Origin: Streptomyces cadmiisoli | Lineage (GTDB): Bacteria > Actinomycetota > Actinomycetes > Streptomycetales > Streptomycetaceae | Direction of reading: 5' to 3' | Length of the DNA: 64,000 nt | Assembly: GCF_003261055.1 (NCBI RefSeq) | Contig: NZ_CP030073.1 | Span: 5,270,001-5,334,000, forward strand | Part shown: positions 1 to 7,614 of the stretch, one piece after another | Layout: every line of letters begins with the position of its first letter | Position numbering within the stretch: the first letter of the stretch is position 1 | Notes under the pieces: generated by a model | What the model was told of the DNA's origin: nothing | The model's database searches: none | The model's input: only the letters and a program-made list of their open reading frames with translations | Program-made: the position numbers and the translations under genes

Positions 1-1200
1 GGTGCGGGAGGTGCCGTGCACCATGCGGAGACCGTTTTGTCGGCGCCCTCGTTGGGCGGCCCCGGTGTGCCCCCGCCGCCGCAGGCTCCGGGCGTGCCCG
101 GGGCTCCGGGTGCGGCCGGGATGCCTCCGGCCGCCCCGCAGCCGATGCCGCCGGGCGCGGTTCCGCCGGGTGCGCACGTGCCCGGCCGGCAGCCGCCGGC
201 GTACGGCTACCCGCAGCAGGGCGGGCAGCCGACGGTGGGCCCCGGTTATCAGGCCGTGCTGCGCTACCGGGCGCAGGACGGGTCGGAGCAGCAGCTGATC
301 CGGCGTTCGGCGCCGGGTACGCCGCACCCCGAGTGGCAGATCTTCCACGAGCTGCGGGCGATGAACGTGCCGCCGGATCAGGTGCTGGAGCTGCACACGG
401 AGTTGGAGTCGTGCGAGCTGCCGGGCGCGTACTGCGCGCGGATGATCCGGGAGCAGTGGCCGCAGGCGCGGATCACGAGCATCGCGCCGTACGGGACGGA
501 TCACGCGAGCCGGCAGCAGGGCATGGGGCAGTTGCTGGCGCATCAGGGTGAGCTGCATCAGGTGGCGGACGGTCCCGCGCGTCCGGCGCCGGTGCGTGCG
601 CCGTTGCCGCCGGTGCAGGCGGCGCCGCCGATTCCGGCGGAGGGTGTGGCGCAGGAGCTGGCGGGCGCGTTCGGGCCGGGCGTGTTCCGGTTCGAGCAGG
701 CGGCGGTGTCCCGGCAGGGGGTGCCGCCGGTCGTGGCGCACACGCTGGTGGTGGCCGGGCTGCCGCTGGACATGGGGCCGTTCTTCTGGGCGCAGGCCCA
801 GCCGGGGCGGCCGGTGCCGACGCTGGCGGAGCTGGCCGCCGAGCGCGGGGTGCAGCCGGGTGCGGACGCGGCCTCGTACCTCGTGATGGGCAGTGACTTC
901 GGCAAGGCGATCTGTGTGCAGTACGGCACGGCGAACATCGTGGCCGTGCCGGTGGAGGGCGGGCCGGGCGGTGCGCCGGTGCCGCCGCAGTTCGTCAACA
1001 CCGGTCTGCCGGAGTTCGTGCGCTGTCTCGCGCTGCTCGGGCGGATGTGGCGGCTGCGGTTCGGGCTGAACCAGGAGCAGGCCGGTCGGTGGACGGTGGA
1101 CTTCCAGGCCCAGTTGGCGTCACTGGATCCGGCGGCGCTCGGTTCGCCGGAGAGCTGGTGGTCGGTGCTGCTGGAGCAGATGTGGGACGGACTGCTGTGA
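1..1200 (+). CDS. SUKH-4 family protein with deaminase-like N-terminal part (5' end cut)
   Basis: The frame is open to the window edge, so the true start is probably upstream; a GTG at 16 is the first internal start. The protein starts with a Pro/Gly/Ala-rich linker of about 75 residues. A segment follows with an HPEW motif and ELHTELESCELPGAYC, whose E and two spaced Cys resemble the zinc site of nucleic-acid deaminases found fused to SUKH domains in Streptomyces. The last 180 residues carry SUKH-4 features (LPLDMGPFFW, YLVMGSDFGKAICV, PQFVNTGLPEF). SUKH proteins are best known as immunity proteins of polymorphic toxins; no toxin gene is visible here. A 20-bp perfect hairpin follows the stop. 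The family call is from recognition of these motifs, and the catalytic role of the N-terminal part is uncertain. Confidence 0.6.
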   Translation, partial: GAGGAVHHAETVLSAPSLGGPGVPPPPQAPGVPGAPGAAGMPPAAPQPMPPGAVPPGAHVPGRQPPAYGYPQQGGQPTVGPGYQAVLRYRAQDGSEQQLIRRSAPGTPHPEWQIFHELRAMNVPPDQVLELHTELESCELPGAYCARMIREQWPQARITSIAPYGTDHASRQQGMGQLLAHQGELHQVADGPARPAPVRAPLPPVQAAPPIPAEGVAQELAGAFGPGVFRFEQAAVSRQGVPPVVAHTLVVAGLPLDMGPFFWAQAQPGRPVPTLAELAAERGVQPGADAASYLVMGSDFGKAICVQYGTANIVAVPVEGGPGGAPVPPQFVNTGLPEFVRCLALLGRMWRLRFGLNQEQAGRWTVDFQAQLASLDPAALGSPESWWSVLLEQMWDGLL

Positions 1201-1290
1201 TCCGCGGTTGACGGGACGCGGCGGTTCCCGTTGTCGGGCCGCTGTCAACTCCGCTGTCCGGGCGATGTGATTCCCGGCTGACGGGACGTG

Positions 1291-1334
1291 AGAAGGGGCC
1301 GGACCCGGTCGTGCGACCGGGTCCGGCCCCTTCT
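1291..1334. terminator. Strong hairpin terminator after the SUKH gene
   Basis: Two perfectly complementary 20-bp arms (1291-1310 and 1315-1334) enclose the loop GTGC. There is no T-run, as is common for Streptomyces terminators. It lies between the SUKH gene and the next gene on the same strand. Confidence 0.8.
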
Positions 1335-1428
1335 GCGTGTCACCCATCGGCGGAGTGTCGCATTATGAACACTTAAGCCTGATACCGCACTATGTGCGCT
1401 AAGTGGATGTCGTTCGAGGGGTTCCGGT

Positions 1429-2319
1429 ATGAACAGCGCATCGGTGTCGCCGCATGGCTTCCTCCCCGTCCGGGGACGCGGCTACCGCCCCGAACAGGCC
1501 GACGCGTACACCGCCGCCCTCTTCGACGACCGTGACGCCGCCTGGGAGCGCGCCGCCCGCCTCACCGTGCTCGCCAGGGAGATGGCGGCGGAGGCGGAGC
1601 AGTGGCGCCGGACGGTCGAGGAACTGCCGCCGCAGACCTACGAGGCGCTCGGCGAGGGCGCGCGCCATCTGTTCGCGACGGTGCAGGAGGAAGCGGAGGC
1701 GGTCCGCGAGCGGGCCCGGAACGCGGCGCGGGAGTGCGCCGAGCAGGCCGAGGCGTACGCCGCCGGTCTGCGCGAGGCGGCGCGGGCACACGCCGACTCG
1801 CTGCGGACGGGTGCCGAGGAGTACGCCGGTGACCGGCTGCTCGCGGCGCGCGCGGTGGCGGACCAGGTCCGGATCGCCGCCCGCCGTGATGTGAAGGAGT
1901 GCCGGGCGGAGACGCTGGCGGTGCTGCGGGGGGCGCGGCAGCGTGCCGACGCGATGCTGGCCGAGCTGGACCGGGAGCACACCGGGCGGTGGACGGCGCT
2001 GGAGCGCGAGACCGGGGACGCCGCGGCCGCGCTGGACGCGCATCTGGCGGAGCGGGTGGCCCGCGCGGAGGCGGCGCTCGCGGAGGCCGAGCGGGACGTG
2101 GCCAAGGCCGAGGAGTCCGGCCGGCGCTGGCAGGAGGAGGCCCGCGCGCGGGGCGCCGAGATCATCGCCGACGCGCGGATCGAGGAGGAACGCGTCTCCC
2201 GGGAGACCGAGCGGGTGCTGCGCGAGCACGGTGAGCGGTGGGACACCGTGCAGGCGCAGATGGACGACGTGCGCAACAGCCTGGCCGCGCTCACGGGGGG
2301 CCGTGCGCCGGTGGAGTGA
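1429..2319 (+). CDS. Coiled-coil (DivIVA/FilP-like) protein
   Basis: This is a 296-residue protein. Residues 10-45 (FLPVRGRGYRPEQADAYTA) resemble the N-terminal targeting segment of DivIVA-type proteins. Nearly all the rest is Glu/Ala/Arg-rich heptad-like sequence with no Pro, as expected for a long coiled coil. Homologues in Streptomyces have often been labelled cellulose-binding protein, like the cytoskeletal protein FilP, but no carbohydrate-binding motif is visible. AGGGG lies 9 nt before the ATG. No signal peptide or membrane segment is seen, so it should be cytoplasmic and structural. The exact role is unknown. Confidence 0.65.
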   Translation: MNSASVSPHGFLPVRGRGYRPEQADAYTAALFDDRDAAWERAARLTVLAREMAAEAEQWRRTVEELPPQTYEALGEGARHLFATVQEEAEAVRERARNAARECAEQAEAYAAGLREAARAHADSLRTGAEEYAGDRLLAARAVADQVRIAARRDVKECRAETLAVLRGARQRADAMLAELDREHTGRWTALERETGDAAAALDAHLAERVARAEAALAEAERDVAKAEESGRRWQEEARARGAEIIADARIEEERVSRETERVLREHGERWDTVQAQMDDVRNSLAALTGGRAPVE

Positions 2320-2344
2320 CCGTGCGGCTGGTCGGCGTCACTCC
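2313..2344. terminator. Inverted repeat covering both convergent stop codons
   Basis: GGAGTGAC (2313-2320) and GTCACTCC (2337-2344) are perfect complements. The left arm contains the TGA of the plus-strand coiled-coil gene and the right arm contains the TGA of the minus-strand symporter gene. The genes are only 18 bp apart, so this is a plausible bidirectional terminator. Confidence 0.5.
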
Positions 2345-3948
2345 TTGCGGCGTACCGCGCCGGCCAGGATCCACCCCTCCACCGCCTCGTACTGCCGGCG
2401 CTGTTCGTCCGCCTTCTTCCGGCCGGAGGCCAGGGTCCCCAGCCAGCCGCAGGCGAAGCCGACCGGGATGGACACCAGCGCGGTGGTGCTGAAGGGGAAG
2501 TAGTTGAAGTCGGCCTCGGGGAAGGCGGAGAAGGGGGAGCCCGAGACGAGGTTGGTGCCGGGCATCAGCAGGAGCACCGACAGGGAGCCGCCGATGAGGG
2601 TGCCCATCAGGCCCGTTCGGGTGTAGCGGCGCCAGAAGAGGCTGTAGACGAGGGCGGGGGCGAGGGCGGAGGCGCCCATGGTGAAGGACATCGACACCAG
2701 GGGGTGCAGGCTGCGGTGCTGCGCCATCGTGGCCAGCAGTACGGCGGGCGCGCCGACGGCGAGGGCGGAGACCCGGGCGAGGGTCATCTCGCGGCGTGCC
2801 GACATCTCCTGGACGCGGCTGGCGAAGACGTCGTGGGCCAGGGAGTTTGCGCAGGCGAGGATCATCCCGGCGACCGACGCGAGCACCGTCAGGAACACCG
2901 CCGTGGTGACCGTGGTGAACAGGAACGTCTCGGCCGTGGTGATGTCGGGTCCGAACGCCGCCTGGGAGCCCAGCAGATACGCGGAGTTGCCCTGCGGGTC
3001 GGCTGTCGCGATGGCCTCGCGGCCGATGAGCGCGGTCGCGCCGATGCCGACGGTCGTGGTGATCAGGACGAAGAAGACGACGCTGGACACCGCCCAGGAC
3101 ATCGAACGGCGGACCTGGCGCGCGCTGGAGGCGGTGTACATGCGCATGGTGACGTGCGGCAGGCAGGCACCGCCGAGGACGACGGCCAGCTCGCCGCTGA
3201 TCATGTCGAGGCGGGGGAACGGGCCGCCCGCGAACTGCAGTCCGGAGCTGAGGAAGGCCGACCCGACGCCGCTGCGCTCGGCGGCCTGGTCGAACAGCGC
3301 GGCGGGATTCCAGTCGAACCTGTTCAGGACGAACCCGGCCACGACCACGCCGGAGCCGAGCAGCATCACCATCTTCAGGATCTGGATCAGGGCGGTGCCC
3401 TTCATCCCGCCGATCGCCGCGTAGCTGATCATCAGCGCGCCCAGTCCGATGATGCAGCCCGTCTTCAGTTCGGCGCCGGAGAAGCCCAGCAGGAACGCGA
3501 CCAGTTGTCCGGTGCCCGCGAGCTGCACGATCATCAGCGGCAACAGCGCGGCCAGTGTCACCAGGCAGGAGGTCACCCGCACGGCCCGCCCCGGCATACG
3601 GCGGGCGAGGACGTCGCCCATCGTGAACCGGCCTGCGTTGCGCAGGGGCTCCGCCAGCAGGAACATCAGCAGCATCAGGGACAGTGCCGTGCTCAGGGCG
3701 AGGACGATCCCGTCGTAGCCGTACAGCGCGACCACCCCGCAGGTGCCCAGCACGGTGGCGGCGGAGATGTAGTCCCCCGCGATCGCGAGGCCGTTGCGCA
3801 TCGGGGACAGGGAGCCGTAGCCGGTGTAGAACTCGTCGAGGTCGTCCCGGTCGGGGCCGGTCATCACGCACAGCAGCAGGGTGATGGTGACCACGGCGGT
3901 GAAGGCGACGAGGGTCATCGTCTCCGACGAATCGCTGAAGCCGGTCAT
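2338..3948 (-). CDS. Solute:sodium symporter (acetate/monocarboxylate permease-like)
   Basis: The 536-residue protein has about 13 hydrophobic segments and SSS-family features: FYTGYGSLSPMRNGLAIAGDYISAATVLG near the N-terminus, then ISYAAIGGMKGTALIQ and an NSLAHDVF segment. These resemble ActP-type cation/monocarboxylate permeases. The ATG at 3946-3948 overlaps the stop of the upstream DUF485 gene as ATGA, so translation is probably coupled. DUF485 (YjcH-like) proteins commonly pair with ActP-like permeases, which supports a role in uptake of acetate or another short monocarboxylate. The reading frame stays open far upstream, but the overlap and residue pattern favour this start. The substrate is not shown by the sequence. 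Confidence 0.88.
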   Translation of the reverse strand: MTGFSDSSETMTLVAFTAVVTITLLLCVMTGPDRDDLDEFYTGYGSLSPMRNGLAIAGDYISAATVLGTCGVVALYGYDGIVLALSTALSLMLLMFLLAEPLRNAGRFTMGDVLARRMPGRAVRVTSCLVTLAALLPLMIVQLAGTGQLVAFLLGFSGAELKTGCIIGLGALMISYAAIGGMKGTALIQILKMVMLLGSGVVVAGFVLNRFDWNPAALFDQAAERSGVGSAFLSSGLQFAGGPFPRLDMISGELAVVLGGACLPHVTMRMYTASSARQVRRSMSWAVSSVVFFVLITTTVGIGATALIGREAIATADPQGNSAYLLGSQAAFGPDITTAETFLFTTVTTAVFLTVLASVAGMILACANSLAHDVFASRVQEMSARREMTLARVSALAVGAPAVLLATMAQHRSLHPLVSMSFTMGASALAPALVYSLFWRRYTRTGLMGTLIGGSLSVLLLMPGTNLVSGSPFSAFPEADFNYFPFSTTALVSIPVGFACGWLGTLASGRKKADEQRRQYEAVEGWILAGAVRRKE

Positions 3949-4640
3949 CGCGCGGCCCCCCTCTTGGCGTCCAGTCGGGCCTGCAGGCGGATGCGGTCGG
4001 CGAGCGGGTCGACGCGGCGGCGCGCGGTGCATTCGTACAGCCCGATCGCCAGCCAGGTGACGGGCAGTTGGGCCAGCGCGAGCAGCACGCCGACGGGCAG
4101 GCCGCCGAGGCCGTCGCCGGTCATGAACCCCGGGGCGAACGCGGACAGGATCAGGAACAGCACGAAGTAGCCGAGTGCGGTGAGCGTGGCCACCCGGCGC
4201 TGCCGGCGGTAGGCGCTGCGCAGGATCCGCAGGTCGCTGTGGTGCCCCAGCGGGGCGTGGATGGGCCTGCGCCGGTGCACCGGTTCGGGCGGCGCGGCGG
4301 GTTGCCACGGGTAGGTCGGAGCGGGCTGCGACGGCCGCTGCGGCGGATACGGCGAGGAGGTCGGCGGCGGGTACGGCGAGGCGGAGCGGGGTGGACGGGG
4401 CGAGGGGGACGGGGGCGGATGCGGCGGGGCGGACTGGGGTCGATACGGGGGTGAGGGGGGACGGGGCGGTGCCGGCGGGTTCGCCGGGTACGGCGCGTTC
4501 GGCGCGTTCGGTGGACAGGAGGGATGGGATGGATACGACGGGTTCGGCGGAGGGGACGGACGGGACGGATGCGACGGGTTCGGCTGGTGGGGCGGGTTCG
4601 ACGGGTACGACGGGGACGATCGGTACGGGTCGGACTGCAT
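3945..4640 (-). CDS. DUF485 membrane protein with proline-rich N-terminus
   Basis: The 231-residue protein has a first half made almost only of Pro, Ser, Tyr and Asn. It then has a DUF485 (YjcH-like) domain with two hydrophobic helices (about residues 155-180 and 190-212) joined by a short loop, and a basic tail. The start at 4640 is chosen because AAGGAG lies 11 nt upstream in the minus-strand sequence. Its stop overlaps the symporter start (ATGA), so the two form one operon. In E. coli the equivalent pair is yjcH-actP. The long proline-rich extension is unusual for the family and may be a low-complexity cytoplasmic arm. Confidence 0.8.
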   Translation of the reverse strand: MQSDPYRSSPSYPSNPPHQPNPSHPSRPSPPPNPSYPSHPSCPPNAPNAPYPANPPAPPRPPSPPYRPQSAPPHPPPSPSPRPPRSASPYPPPTSSPYPPQRPSQPAPTYPWQPAAPPEPVHRRRPIHAPLGHHSDLRILRSAYRRQRRVATLTALGYFVLFLILSAFAPGFMTGDGLGGLPVGVLLALAQLPVTWLAIGLYECTARRRVDPLADRIRLQARLDAKRGAAR

Positions 4641-4923
4641 TCCCGTTGCTCCTTGCGCGGCTCGGGTCCGTGGCGGCGGACCGCAGGGAGTGGGGGGTGT
4701 GCGGGCCACGCACGCTACTCGTGGGTTCGAGGGCTCGTGGGGTTTTCCCCAAACTGAGTGGTCGGTATGCGCTTACTTCGGCGACCTGCGGTGTTACCCG
4801 CGTTAACTCAGACTTATGCCGTCCGCAGGCCCGTTCGGACGCCCGCCCGCACACGTGGCGGCCCCTTCCCCCGCCCCCGTGTCAGGAGAAAGGGGAACGC
4901 GTCCGTCCTCCTTCGGCCGCCGT

Positions 4924-6414
4924 TCAGTCCTTCAGCACCGGGAACCGCCGCGGCGCGAGCACCAGCAGCACCAGGAACGCGAGTGCCGCCGCGCACGCCG
5001 CGCCCAGATACACCGCGTGCACCGCGTCCGCGACGGCCCGACGGGTCGCCTCGGACGCGGCGCCCGTGCCGATGCCGTGCGCGATGGCGTCGAGGCTGCC
5101 GCTGCCGAGGCGCCCGGCGAGCACACCGTTGGCGACGGCGCCGAACAGGGCCGCGCCGAGGGTCTGGCCGATCTGACGGCAGAACAGGATGGACGCGGTC
5201 GCGGTGCCGCGTTCGTCCCAGTCGACGGTGGACTGGACACCCACGATCAGCGGCAACTGGAACAGGCCGAGCGCGCCGCCGAGCAGCAGCATCAGGAGAG
5301 CGGGCTGCCAGGCCTGGCCGGGATACGGCAGGAACGGGAAGGCCAGCAGGATCAGGGTTGCCGTGCCGATGCCGAGCATCGCCGTGTTGCGGAAGCCGAT
5401 CCTGCGGTAGACGTGCTGGCTCAGGGCGGCCGAGACGGGCCAGCTGAGCGTCCACACGGACAGCACGAACCCGGCCGCCACCGCGCCCAGGCCCAGCACC
5501 GACTGCGCGTACGTCGGCAGGAACACGGTCGGCGCCACCATCAGCAGGCCCAGCGCGCCGAGCGCGAGATTGACCGCGGCGATCGTCCGTCGGCGCCACA
5601 CCCAGCCCGGGATGATCGGCTCCGCCGACCGGCGCTCCACCACCACGACGAGCGCGACCAGTACGAGTCCCGTGCCGAACAGCGCGATCGACGGCGGCGA
5701 CAGCCAGGGCCAGGCCACCCCGCCCTGCACCAGAGCGGTCAGCAGCACCCCGCCGCACGCGAACGCCGCGAGGGCGCCCGCCCAGTCCACCCGCGCGCGT
5801 GCGCCGGCGGCCCGGGCCGGTTCGTGCAGATGACGGACGATCAGCCAGAGAGCGAGCCCGCCGACCGGCAGGTTCAGCAGGAAGATCCAGCGCCAGTCGG
5901 CGTAGGCGGCGAGGAGGCCGCCCACCGCCGGGCCGGCGACCGCGGACAGCGCCCACACGGTGGAGAGCTTGGCCTGGATCTTCGGGCGTTCCTCGAGCGG
6001 GTACAGATCGGCGGCGAGTGTCTGGACCGTCCCCTGCAGGGCCCCGCCGCCCAGGCCCTGGACGATGCGGAAGGCGATCAGCGCCCACATGTTCCAGGCC
6101 AGGGCGCACAGCAGCGAGCCGAGCAGGAACAGGCTCGCGCCGACCACGAGGACCGGTTTGCGGCCGAAGGTGTCGGAGAGCCTGCCGTAGACCGGCAGGG
6201 TGACGGTGACCGCCAGCAGGTAGCCGGAGAACAGCCAGGAGAAGACGGAGAAGCCGCCGAGGTCGCCGACGATCTGGGGGACGGCCGTGGAGACCACGGT
6301 CGAGTCGAGCGCCGCCAGGGCCATCGACAGCATCAGCGCGGCGACGACGGCTCCGCGCCGGGGTGCTCCCGTGCCTTCCGACGTGCCGCGTATCGCGGGT
6401 CTGGTGCCGCTCAC
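4924..6414 (-). CDS. MFS exporter, DHA2 (EmrB/QacA) family
   Basis: The 496-residue protein has about 14 hydrophobic segments. The DHA2 hallmarks are LDSTVVSTAVPQI in helix 1, the motif A sequence GRLSDTFGRKP between helices 2 and 3, and a motif C-like WALSAVAGPAVGGLLA in helix 5. Such proteins use the proton gradient to export drugs or metabolites. The GTG at 6412-6414 is preferred over an ATG seven codons upstream because AAGGGGAAGGA sits just before the GTG and would lie inside the longer version. No regulator gene is adjacent. The substrate is unknown. Confidence 0.88.
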   Translation of the reverse strand: MSGTRPAIRGTSEGTGAPRRGAVVAALMLSMALAALDSTVVSTAVPQIVGDLGGFSVFSWLFSGYLLAVTVTLPVYGRLSDTFGRKPVLVVGASLFLLGSLLCALAWNMWALIAFRIVQGLGGGALQGTVQTLAADLYPLEERPKIQAKLSTVWALSAVAGPAVGGLLAAYADWRWIFLLNLPVGGLALWLIVRHLHEPARAAGARARVDWAGALAAFACGGVLLTALVQGGVAWPWLSPPSIALFGTGLVLVALVVVVERRSAEPIIPGWVWRRRTIAAVNLALGALGLLMVAPTVFLPTYAQSVLGLGAVAAGFVLSVWTLSWPVSAALSQHVYRRIGFRNTAMLGIGTATLILLAFPFLPYPGQAWQPALLMLLLGGALGLFQLPLIVGVQSTVDWDERGTATASILFCRQIGQTLGAALFGAVANGVLAGRLGSGSLDAIAHGIGTGAASEATRRAVADAVHAVYLGAACAAALAFLVLLVLAPRRFPVLKD

Positions 6415-6825
6415 GCAGATTCCTTCCCCTTGCACCTATCTGCCGTCCGACAGCTTCCCACTTGACCCTGACGCGGCGGGAGGGTGGAGGCTGAGCGGGC
6501 CGAAGGGGGGAGGCGACCCTGAGAAGACCTCCTCCCGGCGGCCGACTCCCCCTAGGGGTGTCTCCGCTCCAGGGCTCGGGGCGGGTTCGTACCGGCGGAG
6601 GACGAGCCCTGTCCCGGTCGTCCTTAACCTGGCTTTATGCCGCCGGGGGCGTCGCCGAGGTCATCGGCGAGGGCGGCGCACCGCACCTTCGGGGGTGGGG
6701 TTTTCCCCCGTGCAAGACGGGGCTGAACACCATCGAACCGCGGCCCCGCCGCCGCGAGACTCTTCGACGTACCACTTCGCACAACCGCGAACGAACCCAC
6801 CGCTGACTTACATAGGAGACATACC
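6415..6825. other. Intergenic region with two inverted repeats, divergent promoters
   Basis: These 411 bp separate the minus-strand MFS gene from the plus-strand ABC operon. I see no credible gene. Two inverted repeats stand out: CAGGGCTCG/CGAGCCCTG (6570-6578 and 6603-6611) and TCGCCGA-N5-TCGGCGA (6652-6670). Either could be an operator or a leader hairpin for the ABC operon. The ABC start at 6826 has a TAGGAGA site at 6813-6819. Confidence 0.5.
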
Positions 6826-7614
6826 GTGACATCGGCTGTGACCATTCCCAGGCACGGGGGCACTGGAGGGCGTACGGCCGTTGCCGCGCGGGCGCGGCAG
6901 GTCGTCAAGGCCTACGGGGCCGGGGAGACCCGCGTCGTCGCCCTCGACCACGTCGACGTGGACATCGCCCGCGGCCAGTTCACCGCGATCATGGGCCCCT
7001 CGGGGTCCGGCAAGTCCACCCTGATGCACTGCCTGGCGGGGCTCGACACCGTCACCGGCGGCCAGATCTACCTCGACGAGACCGAGATCACCGGCCTGAA
7101 GGACAAGAAGCTCACCCGACTGCGCCGGGACCGGATCGGGTTCATCTTCCAGGCGTTCAACCTCCTGCCGACGCTCAACGCGATCGAGAACATCACCCTG
7201 CCCATGGACATCGCCGGCCGGAAGCCCGACAAGGAGTGGCTCCAGCGGGTGGTGGAGACCGTGGGGCTCGCCGACCGGCTCAAGCACCGGCCCGCCCAGC
7301 TGTCCGGCGGACAGCAGCAGCGCGTCGCCGTGGCCCGGGCGCTGGCCGCCCGGCCCGAGATCATCTTCGGTGACGAGCCGACCGGAAACCTCGACTCCCG
7401 GGCGGGCGCCGAGGTGCTGGGATTCCTGCGCCGGTCCGTGGACGAGCTGGGCCAGACGATCGTGATGGTCACCCACGACCCGGTGGCCGCCTCGTACGCC
7501 GACCGCGTGCTCTACCTCGCCGACGGGCGGATCGTCGACGAGATGCTCCGGCCGACGGCCGACACCGTCCTCGACCGCATGAAGGACTTCGACGCCCGGG
7601 GGCGCACGTCATGA
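6826..7614 (+). CDS. ABC transporter ATP-binding protein (MacB/LolD type)
   Basis: The 262-residue ATPase has Walker A GPSGSGKST at about residues 57-65, a Q-loop in IGFIFQAFNLLPTLNAIEN, the signature LSGGQQQR near 159, Walker B IIFGDEP near 180 and the switch His in VMVTHD near 217. The sequence after Walker A and the short length match ATPases that pair with FtsX/MacB permeases. Its stop overlaps the permease start as ATGA. The last 15 residues (LDRMKDFDARGRTS) are nearly identical to those of the decayed paralogue at 40221-40500. The GTG start has TAGGAG at 7 nt. Confidence 0.93.
   Translation: MTSAVTIPRHGGTGGRTAVAARARQVVKAYGAGETRVVALDHVDVDIARGQFTAIMGPSGSGKSTLMHCLAGLDTVTGGQIYLDETEITGLKDKKLTRLRRDRIGFIFQAFNLLPTLNAIENITLPMDIAGRKPDKEWLQRVVETVGLADRLKHRPAQLSGGQQQRVAVARALAARPEIIFGDEPTGNLDSRAGAEVLGFLRRSVDELGQTIVMVTHDPVAASYADRVLYLADGRIVDEMLRPTADTVLDRMKDFDARGRTS

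Noticed and set aside
3949-4854. Upstream extension of the symporter frame to 4854
   Set aside because: The residues are low-complexity and overlap the DUF485 gene, whose stop overlaps the proper symporter start.
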